Assembly: GCA_963785415.1 (NCBI GenBank)
Contig: CAWAVB010000001.1
Span: forward strand, 1 to 64,000
Direction: 5' to 3'
From: Bog-793 sp963785415
Lineage (GTDB): Bacteria > Actinomycetota > Acidimicrobiia > Acidimicrobiales > Bog-793
DNA: 64,000 nt
Shown here: piece by piece, positions 34,045-43,261 of the stretch
Position numbering within the stretch: the first letter of the stretch is position 1
Layout: every line of letters begins with the position of its first letter
Made by a program: the position numbers and the translations under genes
Notes under the pieces: generated by a model
The model's database searches: none
What the model was told of the DNA's origin: nothing
The model's input: only the letters and a program-made list of their open reading frames with translations

Positions 34045-34533
34045 TCAGGATTCGTTCAGCTGCGACGCGACGGTCTTCGCCCAGGCCGCCACCTGCGCCG
34101 GGTCGCGCCAGTCGCCGGAGTGCTCCTTCGCCATCGACCGGGCGGGAAACCCGGTCGCGTCAGGGGAGAGCCGGCCGCCGAAGGTGGCATGGCCGCGGGC
34201 GTTGACGCGTTTCATCAGCCGCTTGACCCCGGCCACCGGCGGGATCTCCTTTTTCGTCGCGGAGTCGTCGAGCGGTCCGCTCGAGAAGAAAAACGTCGGG
34301 AGCTTCCGCAGTTCCTTCGCGTGGCGCCGCACGAACTTGCGCGACGACTTGTGCCAACGGCCGACGTAGACGGCTCCGCCGACGACGACAGCGTCGAAAT
34401 GGTCGAGGTGCTTGACCTCGTCCGGACGGAACAGGCTGACGGCGTGCCCTTCTTCGCGCAGGCCGTCGGCGACCATCTGGGCCAGCTCCTCGGTGCCCCC
34501 GCGCTTTGATCCGCAGGTCACTAGGACACGCAT
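34045..34533 (-). CDS. Flavodoxin-domain protein
   Basis: The 162-aa protein has an FMN phosphate loop, TCGSKRGGTEELAQMV (about 5-20), followed by VVVGGAVYVGRWHKSSRKFV and FFFSSGPLDDS, the pattern of HemG-like and menaquinone-linked flavodoxins. It may carry electrons or act on protoporphyrinogen, but no heme genes are nearby. The ATG at 34533 with AAAGGGGAA upstream is preferred to a longer frame. It is co-transcribed with the DUF4389 gene. Confidence 0.88.
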   Translation of the reverse strand: MRVLVTCGSKRGGTEELAQMVADGLREEGHAVSLFRPDEVKHLDHFDAVVVGGAVYVGRWHKSSRKFVRRHAKELRKLPTFFFSSGPLDDSATKKEIPPVAGVKRLMKRVNARGHATFGGRLSPDATGFPARSMAKEHSGDWRDPAQVAAWAKTVASQLNES

Positions 34534-34758
34534 CGGCGATTCCCCTTTCTCGTCCCGTCCCACGGGATCCATCGTCGTCACCGCGGCCGGTGCGATGTTC
34601 GGCACCCGAGTCCACCCGTGGCCATATGTCGACGGGGCCCCGTCCTGGACCCGGCGGTGCCGGGAGGATCCCGTCGACTTGGAGCCGGTCGACGCCATGA
34701 TCGCGCGCCTCGCCCCTCGGCGGAAACGGACGGCGACCGGATCCGCTGGTGGTCGTGG

Positions 34759-35337
34759 TCAATCCGTGCCGGCGTCTCGGTCGGCAGGACGCGTCGGTCC
34801 TTTCGGTCCCTTCGCCGCTTCGAGGATCTTCGCCGTCGTCGGGAAGAACCTTGTGGTCAGCTGGGTCTGTAGCGCCTTGGTGAGGAAGCTCTGAAACACC
34901 GGCGGCCTGCCGTCGACGATGCGCCACGTCATGAAGGCCTCGTAGTCCGAGGCATCGATGATCGCCATGTCGTTCTTCGCCGAGCGGAGAGGCAGGTCGA
35001 GTGGCGGGATTCGATCGGCGGTGAATGCCACGCACAGCCTCAGGTCGGGGGTGACGACGACGCTCCGGAAAGGATCGCGGGCCACCACCTGTTCGAGCTC
35101 GGACTGTGTGCGCAAAAAGACCGGGACCTCGTAGCCGAGGGCGTCGAGAAGGTGCCCCGCGATGCGGCTTGCCAGAACCGACCGGTCGGCCGACGGGCCT
35201 GAGAAGAAGACGTTGCCGCTCTGGATGTACGAGCGAACGTCGGCGAGGCCGACCTCGCGGAACAGCCCGCGCAGGTGCTCCATGCGCACGGTATGGCCCC
35301 CGACGTTGATCCCCCGTAGGAGTGCGATGTACTGCAC
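34759..35337 (-). CDS. DUF1697 family protein
   Basis: The 192-aa protein has all common DUF1697 features: YIALLRGINVGGH at the start, LADVRSYIQSGNVFF, VPVFLRTQSELEQVV and TTRFFPTTAKI near the end. The fold has two ferredoxin-like halves; function is unknown. It starts with GTG after AGGAC. It diverges from the GNAT gene at 35487, and a 225-base gap separates it from the flavodoxin gene. Confidence 0.9.
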   Translation of the reverse strand: MQYIALLRGINVGGHTVRMEHLRGLFREVGLADVRSYIQSGNVFFSGPSADRSVLASRIAGHLLDALGYEVPVFLRTQSELEQVVARDPFRSVVVTPDLRLCVAFTADRIPPLDLPLRSAKNDMAIIDASDYEAFMTWRIVDGRPPVFQSFLTKALQTQLTTRFFPTTAKILEAAKGPKGPTRPADRDAGTD

Positions 35338-35486
35338 GTCCTATCTTCTAACCGGTCCCGCCGCCTTCGCCTTCAGCTTCGGTCCGGGGCGGCTCCGACC
35401 CGGACGCGCCACGCCGTCTCCGCGGAGCGCGATCGCCTGTCATTGTGGGTAGCCGCGCCGAGGGGCGTGACGGACCGAGGGGGGCG

Positions 35487-35945
35487 ATGAAAGACGAGAT
35501 TCGGGTCGCGGGCCCAGAGGATTACGAGCGGATCGTCGCCATCGTCGACGATTGGTGGGGACGACCGATCAGCGACAAGCTGCCGCGTCTTTATCTCGAC
35601 CACTTCTGGTCGACGAGCCGCGTCGCCGAGGACGCGTCGGGCCTGGCCGGTTTCCTCGTCGGCTTCGTGTCGCCGTCGCAGCCGGGCGTGGCCTACGCGC
35701 ACTTCGTGGCGGTGCGGCCGGACCGCCGTCGCACGGGCCTTGCTCGCGCGCTCTACCGGGAGTTCGAGGAGGGTGTGGCGGCGTTCGGGTGCGTCGAGGT
35801 GCACGCGATCACAGGACCCGGGAACACCGATTCCATCCGCTTCCACCGGTGTCTCGGTTTCGCGGTGAGCGCACCTGTCGCCGGCTTCAACGGGCCCGGT
35901 CGCCCGATGGTGACGTTCCGAAAGGCGTTGGAAACCTCTGCCTGA
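35487..35945 (+). CDS. GNAT-family acetyltransferase
   Basis: The 152-aa single-domain enzyme has IRVAGPEDYERIVAIV at the start, ASGLAGFLVGFVSPSQPGVAYAHFV as strands 2-4 (two blocks), the acetyl-CoA loop RPDRRRTGLARALY and a closing SIRFHRCLGF. The acceptor is unknown. GAGGGGGG precedes the ATG; an upstream in-frame start at 35445 lacks one. It converges with the frameshifted gene at 35982. Confidence 0.9.
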   Translation: MKDEIRVAGPEDYERIVAIVDDWWGRPISDKLPRLYLDHFWSTSRVAEDASGLAGFLVGFVSPSQPGVAYAHFVAVRPDRRRTGLARALYREFEEGVAAFGCVEVHAITGPGNTDSIRFHRCLGFAVSAPVAGFNGPGRPMVTFRKALETSA

Positions 35946-35981
35946 CGGTCACGGGTTGCGGCCGAAGACGGAATACGGGTC

Positions 35982-36630
35982 TTACTCGCGCATCTCCTGG
36001 CAGATTGACCAGTGGAGCTGCAGGGGCGACACGCCGAGACCCGCGGCCGCGGCGGCTATCGCCGAGGCGACGTCGGAGTCGCTGGCGCGGTGGCCGATCG
36101 CGGTTTCGACGAACCGGTGGAGTCGTTCGTCGGGCTTCAGTGTCTCGATGCCGAGACGCATCACGAGCCAGCTGTAGACCGCGGGCCCGAGCCCGAAGGT
36201 ACGCCCCTCGGCTGTGTACTGGACCCGGCCCTGGAAATCCCGCCTGAAATCGCTCCTCTCGGCCCACGCCCGGAGGGCGGTGAGGTCGCCGACGCCCTCG
36301 TCGCGCAGGAACTGGACGAGCGCGCGCGAACAGGCCCACGCGGGTCCACATCGCGTAGCCGAACAGGTCCTGCGCCAGCTGCTCGTTGCCCCTCCTCGTA
36401 TTCGGGTACCGGACGAAGAGCCGCTCGAACTCTCCGAGAGTCGACGCCCGGTGCGCAGGGTCGTTCTCGAAGCGGGCGAGCGCGCGCGACACCGCGGTCG
36501 CGTGCATCTGGAAGTCGACGACGGTCGTGACGAGGCAGGTCCCGAGGTTGTCGTCGACGCGAGCCTCCGAGACGATCGGGACTTTCGCCGCGGCCCGGGC
36601 GACCCGCCGGAGACTTGTCGTCGAGAGCAT
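35982..36630 (-). pseudogene. Frameshifted gene of unknown function with HhH-glycosylase-like end
   Basis: Two frames join into one sensible protein of about 215 aa. From the ATG at 36630 the first reads RRVARAAAKVPIVSEARVDD to WTRVGLFAR. The second continues LVQFLRDEGVGDLTALRAW to the stop at 35982. The break falls in a run of CG repeats at 36321-36328, where one extra base or one lost CG unit is enough. The second half has FGLGPAVYSWLVMRLG, then KPDERLHRFV, which recalls the helix-hairpin-helix region of DNA glycosylases; no catalytic Lys/Asp set is clear. I do not recognise the family. Confidence 0.6.
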
Positions 36631-36948
36631 GCGCGAAGGATATGAGCGGCGCATCGCCTTCTGCCGGTCGGTCGCCCTCGGTGCACGGTACCTCGGCACA
36701 AGAGAAGTTCCGCGTCTACACCGGTCCGGTCGGGCACCTCTTTCGCCTGTGTTCCTGGTGATCGTCCCCTCGAGGGCCACCCCGAGACCCGGTCGACGTC
36801 AGGCAGGCGGCGACCTCAGTTCTTCGCCTGGGCACTCGGCTTCCTACGAGCGCAGCTGGCGCGCTAGTTGCGGATTGCGGATGGACCGAGGCGTGGCACT
36901 TCGCGGCGCGTCGCCGTGGACAATCGTCGTGTGCTCGTCCGGTCGATC
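36631..36948. other. Gap without a recognised gene
   Basis: This 318-base stretch lies between the broken gene start and the transketolase stop. The open frames here are shadows or low-complexity. The promoter of the broken gene should be at its left end. Confidence 0.4.
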
Positions 36949-38799
36949 TCAGCCGCTGACGAGGGTGCGTGCCGCGTCGGCGATGTGGGCGGCCGAGATG
37001 CCGGCCGCCTCGAGGAGCTCGGCCGGTGTGCCCGACTGCGAGAGCCCCCGCACCGCGAGGTGCGCGATGAGCGGCGTGACACCCGCCTCGGCGAGAGCTG
37101 ACAACGCCGCCTCGCCAAGTCCGCCGGCGGGGTAATGGTCTTCGGTGACGACGATCCGGGAGCCAGTCGCCGTGCAGGAAGCGACGAGCGTCGCGACGTC
37201 GATCGGCTTGACCGAGTAGCAGTCGATGACGCGGGCGGCGATCCCTTCCGCGGCGAGGAGATCGGCCGCGGCGAGGCTCTCGTGCAGGGTCACGCCCGCC
37301 CCGACGAGGGTGACCGCGTCGTGGGGACCGGACCTTACGACCTTGGAACCCCCGATCACGAACTCCTCGCCGGCGTCGTAGATGACGGGGTAGGCGCCCC
37401 GGGTCGTCCGGATGTAGCAGACGCCCTGGCGGTCGGCCATCGCGACGGTGAGCGCGACCGTCGACGTTGCGTCGGCCGGGTAGAGGACGGTCGAACCGTT
37501 CACCGCTCGCATCGAGGCGAGGTCCTCGAGGGCCATCTGCGATGGTCCGTCGGAGCCGATCTCGACGCCGGCGTGGGAGCCGGCGAGCCGGATCGACACC
37601 TCGGAGACCCCTGACATCCGCAGGAAGTCGAAGGCGCGCGACAGGAACGCGCCGAACGTCGCGGCGAACGGCACGTAGCCGCGTACGGCGAGTCCCGCAG
37701 CGGCCGCGACCATCAGCTGTTCGGCGATGAAGGCCTCGAAATAGCGCTCGGGCGCGACAGCGTAGAAGAGCTCCGAGTTCGTCGAGTTCCCGACCTCGGC
37801 GTCGAGCACGACGACCTCCGGGCGCGCCGCGAGCGCGACGAGCGCTTCGCCCCAAGCCCTGCGGGTCGCGATCTTCTCGCCGAGCGCGTACCTGGGGAGC
37901 GTGAGCGGTGCGTGCGGGTTCGGCATGATCGCCGGTGTCCCGGGCTCCGGAGACGCGGAGGTGACGACGAGGGAGGTCGGCCCGCCAAGCGCGGCGATGG
38001 CCTTCTCGGCGAGCTCGGTCGGGAGCGCCGTGCCGTGCCAGCCGTTCTTGTCCTCGATCTCCGGCACACCGCGGCCCTTCACCGTCCGGGCGAGGATCAC
38101 CGACGGGTGTGCGACGCGCCGGGCCTCGCCGTAAGCCGCGTCGAGGGCCGCGAGGTCGTGCCCGTCGACTTCGATCGGGTGGCACCCGAAGGCGGCGACC
38201 CGCTTCGCATAGGCGTCGAGGTCCCAGCCGAACTCGGTCGGCCCACGCTGGCCGAGCCGGTTGACGTCGACAATCGCCGTGAAATTGTCGAGCTCGTAGT
38301 ACGCCGCCTTGTCGAGGGCCTCCCAGACCGAGCCCTCGGTGAGCTCGCTGTCCCCGCAGAGCACCCAGACCCGGTAGGGGAGCTCGTCGAGGAACTTGCC
38401 CGCCAGCGCGACGCCGACGGCCGCGGCGACCCCGAAGCCGAGCGACCCCGTCGCCAGGTCGACCCACGGCAGCATCGGCGTCGGGTGGCCCTGGAGGCGC
38501 GAGCCGAAACGGCGGTAGGTCGTGATGAGCTCGTCCTCGTCGACGACGCCGACGGCCCGGAAGACCGCGTACAGAAGCGGCGAGGCGTGACCTTTCGAGA
38601 AGATGAGGTGGTCATTCTCGGGCCGCTTCGGCGCCGTCCAGTCGTAGCGGAGGTGGCGTGTGACGAGCACGGCGAGCAGGTCGGCGGCCGAGAGCGACGA
38701 GGTCGGGTGACCCGCGCCTGCCGCGGTCGTGCAGCGGATCGAGTCAACCCTGAGCTGTCTCGCGAGATCGGCGACTCTTTGCAGGTCATCTTCAGGCAT
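36949..38799 (-). CDS. tkt: Transketolase
   Basis: The 616-aa thiamine-diphosphate enzyme moves two-carbon units in the pentose phosphate pathway. The N-terminal domain has GAGHPTSSLSAADLLAVL, FSKGHASPLLYAVF and the ThDP/metal motif CGDSELTEGSVWEALDKAAY through IVDVNRLGQ. The middle domain has FIAEQLMVAAAAGLA, GSHAGVEIGSDGPSQMALED and RTTRGAYPVIYD. Length matches the shorter animal and archaeal-like type rather than the 660-700 aa bacterial form, so it may represent that subclass. It stands alone; no tal or zwf is beside it. Confidence 0.95.
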   Translation of the reverse strand: MPEDDLQRVADLARQLRVDSIRCTTAAGAGHPTSSLSAADLLAVLVTRHLRYDWTAPKRPENDHLIFSKGHASPLLYAVFRAVGVVDEDELITTYRRFGSRLQGHPTPMLPWVDLATGSLGFGVAAAVGVALAGKFLDELPYRVWVLCGDSELTEGSVWEALDKAAYYELDNFTAIVDVNRLGQRGPTEFGWDLDAYAKRVAAFGCHPIEVDGHDLAALDAAYGEARRVAHPSVILARTVKGRGVPEIEDKNGWHGTALPTELAEKAIAALGGPTSLVVTSASPEPGTPAIMPNPHAPLTLPRYALGEKIATRRAWGEALVALAARPEVVVLDAEVGNSTNSELFYAVAPERYFEAFIAEQLMVAAAAGLAVRGYVPFAATFGAFLSRAFDFLRMSGVSEVSIRLAGSHAGVEIGSDGPSQMALEDLASMRAVNGSTVLYPADATSTVALTVAMADRQGVCYIRTTRGAYPVIYDAGEEFVIGGSKVVRSGPHDAVTLVGAGVTLHESLAAADLLAAEGIAARVIDCYSVKPIDVATLVASCTATGSRIVVTEDHYPAGGLGEAALSALAEAGVTPLIAHLAVRGLSQSGTPAELLEAAGISAAHIADAARTLVSG

Positions 38800-38884
38800 G
38801 GCGAACCTCGAGGAACTGGGAATGACGGCCGATGATGCCCTCGTAGGCTACCGCCGGGTGGAGCGCGAACTCGGCTGGGCGGGC

Positions 38885-39391
38885 TCAGGCTGTCTCGAGG
38901 TCCTTGCCCATGCAGACGCTGATCGACGAGGCGACGTAGGGCCCGAACTTCTCGATCTCCTGGTACCCCGCCCGCCCGTAGAGGGCGAGCGCCTCCGGCG
39001 AGCGGATCCCTGTCTCGAGGACGACACGGGTCGCGCCGAGGGCGCGGGCCTCGGCTTCAAGGGCACAAAGGACGTCCGTCGCGATCCGCCGTCCGCGGAA
39101 TTCGGGCACGACGAACATGCGCTTCAGCTCTGCGACGCCGTCGTCGATCAGCCGGACGGCGCCGCAGCCGACGTCGGTGCCGCCGATCGACGCGACGACG
39201 AACATGCCGCGGCCGGCTTCGACCTCGCCCTCGGCGAGGTCGAAGTGGCAGTCGAGGCGATTGGGATAGCGCCTGGAAAGCTCGGCGTTGAGGGCCGTGA
39301 TGAGCGCGACGGCGGCCGGGCTCGACAGCTGCTCGCGGCGGACCTCGACGTCCACCGGTGTTCCGGCGCCGATGATTGGCGCCGAGGTCAT
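38885..39391 (-). CDS. GNAT-family acetyltransferase
   Basis: The 168-aa protein has a long first strand, then MFVVASIGGTDVGCGAVRLI, the typical VAELKRMFVVPEFRGRRIATDVL with the acetyl-CoA loop, and PEALALYGRAGYQEIEKFGPY. This form is common among small-molecule N-acetyltransferases. The ATG at 39391 overlaps the TetR stop by four bases (ATGA), so the pair is translated together and the regulator may govern it. The acceptor is unknown. Confidence 0.9.
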   Translation of the reverse strand: MTSAPIIGAGTPVDVEVRREQLSSPAAVALITALNAELSRRYPNRLDCHFDLAEGEVEAGRGMFVVASIGGTDVGCGAVRLIDDGVAELKRMFVVPEFRGRRIATDVLCALEAEARALGATRVVLETGIRSPEALALYGRAGYQEIEKFGPYVASSISVCMGKDLETA

Positions 39392-40062
39392 CCCGCCCCG
39401 CCCCGCCGTCGTTTCGTGGCTCCCCGACCCGACCCACTCGTCGCCGGTGACTGTCGTCCGACGGGCGAGAGCAGGGCCTCGAGGGAGGCGATCATCACCC
39501 GGGTCGCAGACGCCGGGGACCTGCCGAGCGCGGCGCGCAGGTACTCCCACATCGGCCAGGACGTTACGAGGTCGATCGCGTCCATGAGGACACGGGAGTC
39601 CGCACCGCGGCCGCCCAACTCGGGGGCGAACGTGGCGACAACGTGGTCGCGCCGCGTCCGCGTGCAGAAGGCGATGCCCTCGGCCATCTCCGGTGAGCTC
39701 TGCTCGTCGAACATCGTCGCTCGGCGGATCGGCGTGAGGACCTCGAAGAGCCTGCGACACTGACCGGCGACCGTCCCGATGCGTTCGGTGAGGGCGCGTC
39801 GGGTGTCGATGGGCTTGAGGATCTCCGCGTGCCGGCGCATCTGCAGGTCGAGGGCCAGCCGCCGCAACGCCTCGACGTCCTCGAAGTGGTGGTACACGGT
39901 GCGGAGAGCGACCCCGGCGCGGGTCGCGACCTCTTGCGCCGTGGGCCGGACGGTGCCCTCGTCGACGAGGTCGAGGAGGGCCTCGATGACCCGGAGTCGC
40001 GTCCGCTCGCCGCGGGCGCGACGCCCGTCAACCGGAAATGTCTCGAAGTCTCCCATCACCAT
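39388..40062 (-). CDS. TetR family regulator
   Basis: The 224-aa protein has the TetR DNA-binding part near the N-terminus: RTRLRVIEALLDLVDEG, then PTAQEVATRAGVALRTVYHHFEDVEAL (read as two blocks), and a helical ligand domain. ATGs at 40062 and 40056 are both possible. Upstream, two GGCACA direct repeats lie 20 bases apart (around 40092-40118) and might be binding sites. It is linked to the following GNAT gene. Confidence 0.9.
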   Translation of the reverse strand: MVMGDFETFPVDGRRARGERTRLRVIEALLDLVDEGTVRPTAQEVATRAGVALRTVYHHFEDVEALRRLALDLQMRRHAEILKPIDTRRALTERIGTVAGQCRRLFEVLTPIRRATMFDEQSSPEMAEGIAFCTRTRRDHVVATFAPELGGRGADSRVLMDAIDLVTSWPMWEYLRAALGRSPASATRVMIASLEALLSPVGRQSPATSGSGRGATKRRRGGAG

Positions 40063-40240
40063 GACCCTGGCACCTCACGTACGGGCTGGCGGCACAATTT
40101 CGGAGATGTTGGCACACGGTCGCGACCGACACGAACTCGGGTCGGCCGAATCGCCGTCGTCGCTGGATCCTGGCTCCTTTGGACTTCGCGAACAGACTGC
40201 CGGATCGGACCCCCAACCGGCCGCCGTGGGAACCGCCGGG

Positions 40241-40540
40241 TCAGGGGAGGCGCACGTCGTGGAGGTGCGCGGCGAGTTGCCGCTCCTCGGTCGTCAGCGC
40301 CGACACCCGGGCCGGGGTGACGAGGCTCCAGTGCCTGCCGGTCGGGCAGCGCTGGAACCTCCACCAGCCGAGGCGGATCGCCTTTAAGGACCCGCCTGGG
40401 ATCCAGAACGTGGTGAAAAGGTGCCCGCGCCGGCAGCGCACGACGGTGTTGACGCCGAAAAGAGAGCCGCGACGGCGCGCCACGACGACGAGCTCGGCCA
40501 GGGTGGCCAAGCCGACAACCACGATGACCCTGCGTCGCAC
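40241..40540 (-). CDS. Small membrane-anchored actinobacterial protein with Cys/His motif
   Basis: The 99-aa product has a short N-terminal hydrophobic helix (VIVVVGLATLAELVVVA) and a conserved core: VRCRRGHLFTTFWIPGGSLKAIRLGWWRFQRCP (in two blocks) and GRHWSLVTP. The Cys-x3-His and Cys-x4-His spacings suggest a small metal site. This type is widespread in actinobacteria, with no known role as far as I know. It sits apart from its neighbours. Confidence 0.82.
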   Translation of the reverse strand: MRRRVIVVVGLATLAELVVVARRRGSLFGVNTVVRCRRGHLFTTFWIPGGSLKAIRLGWWRFQRCPTGRHWSLVTPARVSALTTEERQLAAHLHDVRLP

Positions 40541-40588
40541 GGCGCCAGGGTACGCCTCACGGCGTGGGAGATGGTGGCGCGGAAGTCC

Positions 40589-41368
40589 CTACCGTGGCGG
40601 CGTCCGCAGCCGGAAGTACGCCCCGGCGGGGTCGGTCACCGTCGCGACCTTGCCGTACGGGGTGTCGTCGACTCCCGAGACGACGGAACCGCCGAGCGCC
40701 AGGACCTTGTCCGCGGCGGCATCGGCGTCGTCGACGTTCCAGTAGGTCGACCAGTGTGGGGGAGTGCCTTGGGGGAGCGTCGTGCGGGCGTCGAGGATCC
40801 CCGCAAGCCATCCGCTGCTCGCGGGGTCTTGCATCGTCGTGTAGCGGAACTCGCCAGAATCGTTCACGGTCGTCGTCTCCCACCCGAAGACGTCTCGGTA
40901 GAACGCGACGGCGGTCTCGTAGTCCCGGGTGTGCAGCTCGAACCAGTCCGGGGCACCGTGCTCGCCGAGGACGGTGAACCCCGGGAAGGTGCCCGGTTGC
41001 CAGGCCCCGAGGGGCGCGCCGGTCGGGTCGACGAACACCATCTGGGAGCCGAGGTCGGCGACCGCCGTCGGCGGGAAGGCGATCTTCGAACCGGCCGCGG
41101 CGGCCGCGTCGGCGGTCCGTGCGATGTCGTCGGTGCACAGATAGATCTTCCAGGCGTTGTCGGCGCGCATGTCCCCCATGTCGCCCATCCCGCCGGCGAC
41201 AGGGACGCCGTCGCGGGTAAACATGAAGTAGCCGCCGAACTCGGGGTTCGGTTCCTCTGCTTTCCAGCCGAAGACCTCGGCGTAGAACTTGCGGCTGCCC
41301 TCGACGTCTGAGGTCCACAGATCTGTCCAGCAGGGTGACCCGATGGGTGCTTTGTCTCGGGTGGGCAT
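40589..41368 (-). CDS. Two-domain VOC (glyoxalase-like) protein
   Basis: The 259-aa protein has two vicinal-oxygen-chelate modules (about 10-125 and 135-255). Each starts with the mark of the family: WTDLWTSDVEGSRKFYAEVFGW, then FELHTRDYETAVAFYRDVFGW (both shown as blocks), and ends with VDPTGAPLG or TDPAGAYFR. Such actinobacterial proteins are often called hydroxylases or lyases on weak grounds. AAAGGAG lies eight bases before the ATG at 41368, a decisive site. Confidence 0.9.
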   Translation of the reverse strand: MPTRDKAPIGSPCWTDLWTSDVEGSRKFYAEVFGWKAEEPNPEFGGYFMFTRDGVPVAGGMGDMGDMRADNAWKIYLCTDDIARTADAAAAAGSKIAFPPTAVADLGSQMVFVDPTGAPLGAWQPGTFPGFTVLGEHGAPDWFELHTRDYETAVAFYRDVFGWETTTVNDSGEFRYTTMQDPASSGWLAGILDARTTLPQGTPPHWSTYWNVDDADAAADKVLALGGSVVSGVDDTPYGKVATVTDPAGAYFRLRTPPR

Positions 41369-41875
41369 CGTCGCTCCTTTGGATCCGACCGTCCGTTTCA
41401 TCTCGGCGGGGACGGCTCGATGGTCGTCTTTCTTGTGGAGAACCTGGCTCGCCGGACGTCTCGCGCTGCACCGGCCACCCGTCATTGACCGGGCGTTGTG
41501 CACCCTAACGGCGCGTCGCCCCCGAACGGGCGCCCTGCGGCGCCATCCGGCCCGGATCCTCAATCCCGAATAGGAGCAACTGAGTTGGCGGGAGGCGTCG
41601 GCCCGTTGATGGAATCGGCGGACGCCACTGATTCGCGTGCGACGTGCGTCACGCGCTCTTGCGTACTGCGATCCCGGCGGTCCGAGTGCAAGCGAGACTC
41701 AGCGCTGTGAGGTTCTTCTCGGGGAGGAATGCGCCTGACGTGGCCTCAGGCGACCCAGAGGCGGCCGTCGATGAGCTCGCGCGTCGCGTCGAGGTGACCG
41801 GCGCGGCATGACCCGCTCCGTCGGCGGCCTTGCGGCGCCGCCTACAGTTTCGCCCGTGGCACGGGTCGCGACGGC
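41369..41875. other. Gap with only a gene relic
   Basis: This 507-base gap between the VOC and DedA genes has no intact coding frame I can support. A probable DinB tail is at 41746-41808; the rest shows only scattered small dyads. Confidence 0.4.
41746..41808 (-). pseudogene. DinB/DUF664-like C-terminal relic
   Basis: The minus strand reads CRAGHLDATRELIDGRLWVA and a stop. Actinobacterial DinB-like (DUF664) proteins end in a very similar HxGHLDxxRExxDG block, which holds a metal-binding His. No family-like sequence continues upstream in any frame, so only the last 20 codons remain. Confidence 0.45.
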
Positions 41876-42517
41876 GTGAACACGCTGCTCAGCCCGCTTC
41901 TCGGGCTTGGCGGCTGGGAGGCATACGCGCTCGTCGGGGCGCTGTGCTTTGGCGAGGCGGCGCTGTTCGTCGGATTCGTGCTCCCAGGCGAGACGGCGGT
42001 CGTGTTCGGCGGCGTGCTCGCCTCGGAGCATCACGTCAGCCTGACGTGGATCTGTACCCTCGTCGTCGTCTGCGCGATCGTCGGCGACAGCGTCGGCTAC
42101 GAGGTCGGCCGGCGCTTCGGGCCGGTGCTGTTGTCCCACCGTCCGCTGAAGGACCACCCGGGGGTGGAACGGACTCGCGACTTCCTGCAGCGCCGCGGCG
42201 CCTACGCCGTCTTCGTTGGCCGGTTCGCAGCCGTGTTCCGCGCCCTCGTCCCCGGCGTCGCCGGGGCGTCCGCGGTCCGCTACCGCACGTTCCTCGCCGC
42301 CAACGCGACGGGCGGGCTGATCTGGGGGACCGCCTACACGCTCGCTGGCTACGCCGTCGGCAAGTCGTACGAGAAGGTCCTGACCTGGGGCGGTCGGGCG
42401 TCGACCGCGATCATCGTCGTCGTGGCGATCATCGTCGTCGTGGCGGTCATTGTGCACCGGTGGCGCAAGCGGGTTGCCCTTTCGGAGGGGCGAAACAGCC
42501 CAGATCGCAACGGTTGA
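41876..42517 (+). CDS. DedA family membrane protein
   Basis: The 213-aa protein has the DedA fold: re-entrant segment LFVGFVLPGETAVVFGGVLA, then SVGYEVGRRFGP, and the conserved GAYAVFVGRFAAVFRALVPGVAG with its Arg and Pro. Transmembrane helices lie near 36-50, 58-78, 150-172 and 180-200. DedA proteins return undecaprenyl phosphate or phospholipids across the membrane. The GTG start at 41876 has only a weak site. It stands alone. Confidence 0.92.
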   Translation: MNTLLSPLLGLGGWEAYALVGALCFGEAALFVGFVLPGETAVVFGGVLASEHHVSLTWICTLVVVCAIVGDSVGYEVGRRFGPVLLSHRPLKDHPGVERTRDFLQRRGAYAVFVGRFAAVFRALVPGVAGASAVRYRTFLAANATGGLIWGTAYTLAGYAVGKSYEKVLTWGGRASTAIIVVVAIIVVVAVIVHRWRKRVALSEGRNSPDRNG

Positions 42518-42625
42518 AGTGTCACACGTCGTCGCTACAATCTTTCTGAGCGACGTCAGATGACGCCTTTGAGGGCATCCGTCGATGAGGGAACGGGTGT
42601 CGCGGGCCTGCTCTTGGGGGAGAAC

Positions 42626-43261
42626 ATGACACTGCGGCTAGGCGACCACGCGCCCGATTTCGTCTCCGACTCGACCGAGGGAGTGATTTCGTTCCACGAC
42701 TACCTCGGCGACAGCTGGGGGATCCTCTTCTCGCACCCTCAGGACTTCACGCCGGTGTGCACGACCGAATTGGGCGAGGTCGCCCGGCTCGCCGGCGAAT
42801 TCGAGCGTCGCAACACCAAGGTGCTCGGCCTCTCGGTCGACTCTGTCGCGTCCCATCGGGACTGGAGCGGCGACATCAAGGACGTAACCGGCCACTCGCT
42901 CAACTTCCCGTTGCTCGGCGACCCCGACCGCATCGTCGCGAGCCTCTACGGGATGATCCATCCCTTCGCCGACAGCTCGCTCACGGTCCGCTCCGTCGTC
43001 GTCGTCAGCCCGCGCAAAACCGTCGCGCTCATGATGAACTACCCGATGAACACCGGGCGGAACTTCACCGAGATCCTGCGCGCCCTTGACTCATTACAGC
43101 TCACCGCGAAGCACCCGGTCGTGACGCCGGCGAACTGGCGGCCGGGCGACGAGGTCCTCGTCACGCCAGCGGTCTCGATCGCCGATGCTGCAGTCAGGTT
43201 TCTGCCGGGCTACCGCGAGGTGAAGGACTACCTCCGCTACACCCCGCAACCGGGGCTCTGA
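42626..43261 (+). CDS. 1-Cys peroxiredoxin (Prx6 class), copy 1
   Basis: The 211-aa thiol peroxidase has the peroxidatic Cys45 in DFTPVCTTELGEVARL, preceded by SWGILFSHPQ, with Arg in TVRSVVVV. No second Cys is seen, so it is a 1-Cys enzyme needing an outside thiol. The long C-terminal arm ending VKDYLRYTPQP is the Prx6-class dimer arm. TTGGGGGAG before the ATG at 42626 sets the start. It lies 145 bases before a close paralogue. Confidence 0.95.
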   Translation: MTLRLGDHAPDFVSDSTEGVISFHDYLGDSWGILFSHPQDFTPVCTTELGEVARLAGEFERRNTKVLGLSVDSVASHRDWSGDIKDVTGHSLNFPLLGDPDRIVASLYGMIHPFADSSLTVRSVVVVSPRKTVALMMNYPMNTGRNFTEILRALDSLQLTAKHPVVTPANWRPGDEVLVTPAVSIADAAVRFLPGYREVKDYLRYTPQPGL

